Assembly (NCBI GenBank): GCA_965178125.1
Contig: OZ237755.1
Coordinates: 434,001 to 498,000, forward strand
Reading direction: 5' to 3'
DNA: 64,000 bases
Source: Bilabrum cf. latius
Taxonomy: Eukaryota; Bigyra: Bicosoecida; Bigyra; Bicosoecida
This document shows positions 57,893-64,000 of this stretch, one piece after another. A program made the position numbers and the translations under genes. Under the pieces are notes generated by a model. It worked only from the letters and a program-made list of their open reading frames with translations, ran no database searches and had not been told where the DNA came from. Position 1 is the stretch's first letter. Every line of letters starts with the position of its first letter.

Positions 57893-58173
57893 CGTATGCG
57901 CGGCAAAACTAAATTCCGCTGGAGATGCACTGCTGGGGTAACCCCGGCTTTCAATCCAATCTACGCGGAACCGGGCGGTATATTAACTAAATTACAACAA
58001 TTTTAGCAGCAAAAATTATTCAATGGAAACGCAGTTCGTATGCTCTAGCCATTGATTGTGATCCGCTAGTCATATACCAGTTCCATTGGCAGATTTCTGC
58101 ACGGTACAATAGCTATCCGGCAGCAGGATGAGAAAATGGGTATAGACGCACAAGACTAGCCTAGGAGCCGGTC
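57893..58173. promoter_or_regulatory. AT-rich divergent promoter region (transporter / ceramidase-like)
   Basis: 281 bp between divergent start codons, with an AT-rich core (57975-58030, e.g. TATTAACTAAATTACAAC). Transcription of both genes probably starts here; no defined element is recognised. Confidence 0.4.
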
Positions 58174-59840
58174 ATGAAGTCTTCTATTGCTATGGCGTGC
58201 ATTGGGGCATCTATTGCGCTGGCAGCGTCGTATCCTCCGGCACCTGCAAGCTGCACAGGCACCCCGAACACTATCCCCGTGGATACCTCAACGCCAACCT
58301 TCGTGTCCAGAGCTGGCAATGGCACTCGGTGGTCCATTCAACCTGCTGGTATGAAGGTACCTCTCAACGTGTTTCACTTGTCAGGAACACCGGCCGAGAT
58401 GGGGAAGGTGAGACAACTCTGCTAATCATTTTGACGCAGCTGCAGGCACTGCATTAAACTCCGCACGGGCGTACTTTCCGTGCCATCGATAGACTGGAGC
58501 ATGGTAATCTCACTGTGCTGATGCAACGGCAGATCATTCTGAATCTCGCATCCGTCTCCCCAAAGTCGTTGTTTGGCGATCCGAGTTCCCGCAGTCTTAC
58601 GCCATGCTTGCCAGGCAGGAGATGCTCAAGATTGTGCCCGAGTTTTACGATTATGTTGACGGAGAGATCGCACAGTACTTGGAATGGCTGCCGCCCGCGG
58701 TTCGCAAGGCTGTGGAGCAGTGGGGTATTTCAGCTGGTGAGGCCAAGACCTTAGATCTAGGCCTTTTGGCAAGAACGGCACCTGTCGAACTCATGTATTT
58801 GCAGCATTATCTGTTTCGCCGGGCCAAGCAATGCACCGGTGTTTGTTTTGCACACGTATTTCCTCGCAGCCCTCAACATCACCCTGGACGCCACCCGGGA
58901 GTTCATCCCCGACCGCTTCTTCGAGATGGCCCACGCCATCGAGGACGAAGTCGGCTTCCCGCGGGACCACGTCCTCAAGCTGTCCCTGTTCCCTGAGCTC
59001 ATCAAGATGGGCTGCTCCATGTTCGGCGCGTGGAACGACGCGTCCGCGGACGGCACGGGCCTCCTCCAGCTGAGGGCACTGGACTGGGACTCGGACTCGC
59101 CTGCGCAGCAGTTCCCTGCAGTCATCAACTTCCACCCCTCCGGTGACGGGAACGTCACCGAGCACTCGTACAGCGTCGTGGGCTGGGTCGGTCTCCTGGG
59201 TGCCGTCTCAGGGTATTCCTCCGCCGGCATGGCTTTGTCAGAGAAGGTGTGGCTGTCGTACGACGGCCTGGAGAACATCGTTGGGGTGCCCACCACTTTC
59301 CTGCTCGAGGATATCCTGAGGCATGACCTCGACACAGACCAGTCCCTGGCACGGATCGCCAGCGCCAACCGCACCTGCTCCATCTTTATCGGCCTTGGCG
59401 ACGAGTACAACAACGAGTTTAAGGTGATCGAGTACGGCTATGAGCACGTCAACATCTGGAACTGGAGGACCTGCCCCACGTGGGAGAACCACGACCGCTT
59501 CACGGACCTCGTGTTCGTCGACAAGCACGTGTAGCCCTCGACGCACCCCTGCCTCAACGACCTCATGCACCAGCTGTACGGTGACCTGGACGCGGCCGCC
59601 ACCGTGTACGTCACCTCCCTCTTTGAGACAGGTGACACCCACATCGCCATCTACGACTTCGAGGCGAAGGAGATGTACGTCTCCAACGCAGCTCCAACCA
59701 ACGCCTCCGCGATTGCGGCCACCTTGGGCGATGAGGCGGCTGCCAAGGCCCTCAAGGATAACAAGGCGTACAACCAGCCGTTCGTGAGGTTCGACATGAA
59801 CTGGATGTGGAACGCCTCCCTGGCCACCGTGCAGGGCTGA
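58174..59840 (+). CDS. Acid-ceramidase-like / Dcd1-type Ntn hydrolase, secreted
   Basis: Three exons, 58174-58407, 58595-58736 and 58870-59840, give 448 residues ending in TGA. Introns of 187 and 133 bp have GTGAG donors and CGCAG acceptors. The N-terminus MKSSIAMACIGASIALAAS is a signal peptide. Motifs: FHLSGTPAEMGKSYAMLAR, LNITLDATREFIPDRFFEM, KMGCSMFGAWND, LLQLRALDWD, VVGWVGLLGAVSGYSSAGMALSEK and DTHIAIYDFEAKEMYVSNA. These match the acid-ceramidase-like/Dictyostelium Dcd1 family (related to C45 acyltransferases), where the Cys of GCSMFG would become the N-terminal nucleophile after autocleavage. TAG at 59532 (DKHVQPSTHP) lies between conserved segments. The likely role is amide hydrolysis of a lipid in lysosome or outside the cell; the substrate is unknown. 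Confidence 0.87.
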
Positions 59841-60088
59841 GCTCGACGCCATTCATGGGTGCCATGGTGGCAAGATCGGTGCTTGATTTATTCATGATGT
59901 GAAAGCCAGCTCGGCTGGACCAGCCAGCCTGAGGATAGCTGTCGAAATTGGGAGCTCTCCTGATGCGGTGGTCGGGCCCTGCGCAAAGCTCAAAATGTGC
60001 ATGCATGATGCTTTGACGCGTAGCAGATTCTGTTTCGTTCAATATATTCTGTCGTAAAGCTCCCAGCCAGCCCCACTCATCGCTGTCG
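59841..60088. other. Convergent intergenic region
   Basis: 248 bp between the ceramidase-like stop and the last stop of the coiled-coil gene, presumably both 3' UTRs. No gene is seen. If TAA is sense, the coiled-coil gene extends to TGA at 60077-60079. Confidence 0.45.
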
Positions 60089-63000
60089 TTAGCGTCGCGA
60101 ACCGGGGTCGGCATCCTGCTTTGCCTAGGCTGCAGCAGCTGCCAGCCGCGCCCGCGCCTCAGCCAGCATGGAAGCACTTCCACCCTAGAAGTCGGAACCA
60201 GCTGCCGCGCTGCTTCTGCCAGTCGTATCCATGCCATGCTCCGCACCACGAGGGCCCGACGAGTTGCCGCGACCGGTGCTCCCACCACCTTGGCGCTCCG
60301 GAACAGCAGCGAGAGCAGACCGTCCGACTGCAGACCTGCCCCTATCGCCATACGCCGACTCGAATTCGTCCCTGCGCTAGTACTACTGGTGCTACCGAGC
60401 CGAATCGCCCCCATCTACCCCGCTAGCCAGGCCTCGTAATGCAGCAGCCGCGGATGAGACGTCATCCCGTCTCTGATGAACGCCTGCTGAGCGACCTCTT
60501 TCGTCGTGAATCATGCCGTCGTCCTGCCCGGCTCGGTCTAGTCGATCCAAGACAGATCGCGGGACAATCTAGGACTCCGACAGGCTGCCGGCAGATGCAA
60601 CGCTGCTCGCAGTCGATGCTTGCGAGGGCACTCGGTGTCTCAGCTCGTCCGCACGCGCGTGCTGCTGGCTATCCTGCGGCTCTGACCTTCGGCATGCGGG
60701 CGATGGCCCGCGTGGGGGCAATCCGCCAGCCGCACCGGCAGTCCCAAGACCGGTTGTGCCAGGCCCGGCGCCCTTGCCGTACCCTCTGCTGCTACCGTCT
60801 TGCTCCCCCCAGCCTGCGCCGTCTGTCATGTCTTGCTCTGTGAAGGAAGTCTCGTACTGAGTGGAATCAACCCTAGTTACGTCTTGACTTCGCTGGTGCG
60901 CATCATCTCCACGGGTAGATCTATCATTCGCGAGTCCAGCACCCTCGGCAGGCGGCTCCCGCCCACGTTGGGGCGCCCACGAGCTAGAACGCGTAGCCTT
61001 TCTATCTTGCGACCTCTGAGTTTCTACCAAGGAGCGCTGCAGCAGCTGCTTGTTAGCATCGGCGAGCTGCTGCACTGCCCTCTTGAGCTGGCTCTTTTCC
61101 GCTTCAGAGCGCGCCAGGCGAGCGTTAAGCACCTCCTGTGGCACAGCGGGAGGCTCAGCCTCCCGCACCAGGCTGGTTCTCAAAGCCGACCGCGATTGGG
61201 CGGGTGCATGGGCCGTGGCACCCTCGCTAGCATCTCTTGCAAACGATTCCTCCACATTGTTGTAGAGTCCCGGCTCGCCGCCTGCGCCAGCCGTTGCGTC
61301 CAGCCGAGATTGCAGCTCACTTGCGTCAACAGCCGCTGCCTGTGCCTGCCGCTTGACCAGCAGGAGGCGCTTTGAGGCAAGAACGATCCTCTCCTCTGCG
61401 CGCACTCTCCTGGCTCGATGCTCGTCACAGGTCTGGGAGAGCGAATCCAGGTACTTCTGTGCCCTATCCACGGCTTTGGCAACGGACTCAGGAAGCGCAA
61501 CACCGCTATGAGAGCCGCCTATGGCCGACCGCAGTCGTGGAGCGCCCGATCGGGACGCGCCGCCGCCATCGCTATCACCGTCACTGAAGGCAGCCGACTC
61601 CCCAATCCTCTATCCCTTGCCCCTTGAGCTCGATACTCCTCCGCTGCCTTCGCGGTACTCCTCCTCCTAATCGTCATCGTCGTCGTACTCGTCTTCTCCA
61701 CCAAGCTAGAACCTCCGCTTGAGCCGCAATCCAGGGGTACCCCCAGATCTGCGCTTTGTCGTCCTTCGCCTCGATGAACTAAGACCGGCACCTTTGCCAG
61801 CGGGTACCCCACCTTCGCCATCGCTGTCGCTGCCGATGCTGCTTGCAGTCCCTCCAACCGCGCGGCGGAGCCTGCTACCGCTGGCCGGGTACGCTTCCGA
61901 CCTAGATACACCTGCCGCCCACTCGGCGCACTCTCTCAGCAAAGCCTCTGCCTTTCGACGCATGCCCGACCAGTCATCATGTTCCCTAGATACCCGCTCG
62001 CGCAGCGTCTTCTTCAAATCACTTTCCAGCGCGTTCAGCCGTCTCGAGTACTCGAGCGCCTTTGACTGCCGCACCGCTCGAATGGCCTCATCCATGTCGC
62101 CCACGACGGCGGCTCGCAGCGTTTCCAGTTGATTTCGGCCCTCCTCCTCCGCGTCCCTCTCGTGTTCTTCCAGCACTCGCTGTCTGGTACTATCGAGTGA
62201 GCTTCGTAGAGCTTCCATGGCACGCGCCGTCTCAGCGTCGATGCGAGCGCTTGCTGCTGCTTTGGCTGCTTCCAGCCGCTCCTGACCCCTCTGCCTCTCT
62301 GCCTCCAGTTCTGCCTCCCTATCTCTGGACATTCTAACCTCTAGTGCCTCAATTTCAGCTGCCTACGCCCGCTTGAGCGCCTCCTGCAGCTCCCTGAGGT
62401 CGTCGTCCTTCCGCCGAGTGAGCTCTGCCTCGGCCTCCTTCACAGCGTCCTGGTGCTGCGCCTCCAAGGCAGCGCGAAGCTCCACCGCAGCAGCCTCCCG
62501 CTCCTACGTCAGGCGATCCGCGATGTCCTTGCGCCTCCCCGCGAGCCGGTCCTCGCTCTGCCTCATGGCCTCGGCTGCCAGCGACTCAGCTGCCTGGGTG
62601 TGTTCCTGCCTCGCCCGGTCCTCCAGCTCCGATTCCGCCCTGGCGGCAGCCGCCTCCAGCGCCCTCCTCGCGTCCGCCATGCGCTGCTCATGCTCCTGCC
62701 TCAGCTGTTCCCTGAGCGAACCCAGCCTCTCGTCGTTCTCTCTCTCGCATGCAGTCCTCAAGTCCCTCACGGCCTCCTCGAACCTGAGCTCGGCCTCTTC
62801 CCGCAGACGTGCCTCCGCCCTCTGGCCCCTGCTGCGGTGGCTGTCCTCTATGCGCTACAGTGCAGTGTCTTTGTCTTCCACCAGCTGCTGCGCCACTGCA
62901 TCCAGCCTCGCCTCCCTTTGCTTCTCCCCCTCGATCGCCACCATGGTCAGCAGCCGCTCCGACTGCTCCCGCGCCTGTTCCCTGAGGGCCTCTTCCCCTG

Positions 63001-63865
63001 CCAGCGCGTCCTGCTCCTGTCGCTGGAGCAGCTGTTCGGTCCATTCGCCCGCCTGCCTTGCGGCGTCCGCGGCTGCTTTGGCCATGCGGTCGACAGCCTG
63101 CGCCGTGGGCCCGCGAGCGGCTGCGTCCATTCGCTCCGCGACCTCTGTGCCCAGCAGGGTCTCGATCCTGCGCCGCAGGGCGGTTAGTTGTTCCCTGGAT
63201 TGATCTGCCAGGACATGAGCCCTGTGGCTGGCATCGTTCTGCACTTGTTCCCTGAAGGCATCGAGGACGGCTGCGTGTCCTGTCGGCATCACGGCGAGCT
63301 GGCCCGCACCCGCAGCACTTGCTCCGACAGAGCCACTGGTTCCGCCAGGATGCAACAAGCTCCCGTTTCGTACGCTCTACAGCGTCCGTTCAAAGTCCTG
63401 TTCCGCTTCTCGCACCGCCTTGGGTCTCGTATGGTACGCGTCAGGGTCACGCGTATGCCTCGTCGGCGATGCCTTCGTGCGACCAGATGACATTGTTCGG
63501 CGGCTGCGCGAAGGTGCAGATGACTGTGATGAAACAACTTTTGTAACCTGCTACGGGTTCCTATCGAGGCCCTTTGCCTTTCCAGGCGGGATCCACGCAG
63601 GAGGCGGTTGAGGGTTTCTCCTCTGCTCGGGACCCGAAGCTGATGATCGGGTTCGTCCATTTTGCGATGCAGAGCCAATACTTGCAACTGTTTCGTGATT
63701 TGATCCAGCACCGTGCGGGAGGGGCAGCGTCGGAGCTGGAGGCATCGGTCGGGCTGGTGAGATGGGACCAATTCCGGACAACCCGGTAGCCTCCGCAGCG
63801 CTATCCCTGTGATCGGCTGTCAGGCGCGCAAGCTACCGCAGAAAGCTTGAATCCTGAAATTCCAT
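60089..63865 (-). CDS. Coiled-coil protein
   Basis: Single exon, 1,258 residues, ATG at 63865 (MEFQDSSFLRQLARLTADHR). The first non-TAG stop is TAA at 60089-60091, the only TAA terminator among the longer genes, followed in frame four codons later by TGA. About 15 TAG are read through. The N-terminal 130 residues are Pro/Ser-rich. Residues about 190-680 are an almost continuous Arg/Glu/Ala coiled coil (e.g. LREQLRQEHEQRMADARRAL). Acidic and Ser-rich linkers follow, then a short second coiled coil near 860-930. It has the look of a centrosomal or ciliary structural protein, but no family is recognised. Confidence 0.74.
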
Positions 63866-64000
63866 CTTTTGTTTATCAGATACTCCCCAGCGCCTTTGAG
63901 GTTAGTGAAGGTGCCCAACGTCTACTTGCAGAATCGTGCAATGCATAGTAATATGTTAGTAGCGTGCAGATTCAAATGCAGTATTGATTTCGCGAGGGAA
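63866..64000. other. Upstream flank at window edge
   Basis: 135 bp upstream of the coiled-coil gene, AT-richer near 63870-63960. It is presumably promoter or leader; nothing else is visible. Confidence 0.3.

Noticed and set aside
1-64000. Interpretation as many short ORFs, pseudogenes or a bacterial chromosome
   Set aside because: The breaks are TAG only, domains continue in the same frame across every break, and short spliceosomal introns restore conserved motifs. Decay would give TAA, TGA and frameshifts as well.

Overview
**Kind of organism.** The window is nuclear DNA from a GC-rich, gene-dense microbial eukaryote. I see 15 short spliceosomal introns, mostly 77-187 bp, with GTAAG/GTGAG donors and YAG acceptors. 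The products are eukaryotic: SHPRH, APE2, an ArfGAP, UFD1, a Patched/NPC1-type transporter, an ML-domain protein and topoisomerase VI subunit B. I cannot name the lineage. The central observation is that the reading frames make sense only if TAG is a sense codon, most likely glutamine. About 160 in-frame TAG codons occur in about 19,500 codons of 18 genes. No in-frame TGA occurs inside any of them, and TAA is absent apart from one ambiguous terminal codon. Seventeen of the 18 genes have their 3' end in the window: 16 end in TGA and one in TAA (with a TGA four codons later). Every gene below is read with TAG as Gln.

**Layout.** 1-8801 (-): SHPRH-type SNF2 remodeler/ubiquitin ligase, 3' end outside the window. 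8925-13027 (+): long disordered protein with a SHIPPO-like N-terminus. 13224-15068 (-): APE2 nuclease. 15288-16652 (+): secreted EGF-like/beta-propeller protein. 16756-20895 (-): coiled-coil protein. 21085-22778 (+): ArfGAP. 22990-25729 (-): ankyrin protein. 25899-28519 (+): TOP6B. 28684-33414 (+): HELQ/POLQ-type helicase. 33664-36147 (+): GT92-like glycosyltransferase. 36148-36953: the only large gene-poor stretch. 36954-37528 (-): ML/NPC2-like protein. 37725-41318 (+): LRR protein. 41418-44290 (-): UFD1. 44454-46619 (-): ATP-grasp protein. 46920-54383 (+): giant coiled-coil/PH protein. 54467-57892 (-): RND/Patched-type transporter. 58174-59840 (+): acid-ceramidase-like hydrolase. 60089-63865 (-): coiled-coil protein.

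**How the genes relate.** Intergenic gaps are mostly 80-300 bp and many genes are divergent pairs. Four DNA repair or topology genes (SHPRH, APE2, TOP6B, HELQ/POLQ-like) lie within 33 kb. Lipid handling appears three times: the ML-domain protein, the sterol-sensing-domain-like transporter and the ceramidase-like hydrolase. No rRNA, tRNA, transposon or CRISPR array was recognised. Simple repeats, including 19 perfect TCAGGG units and GGTGCW hexamers, lie inside coding sequence.
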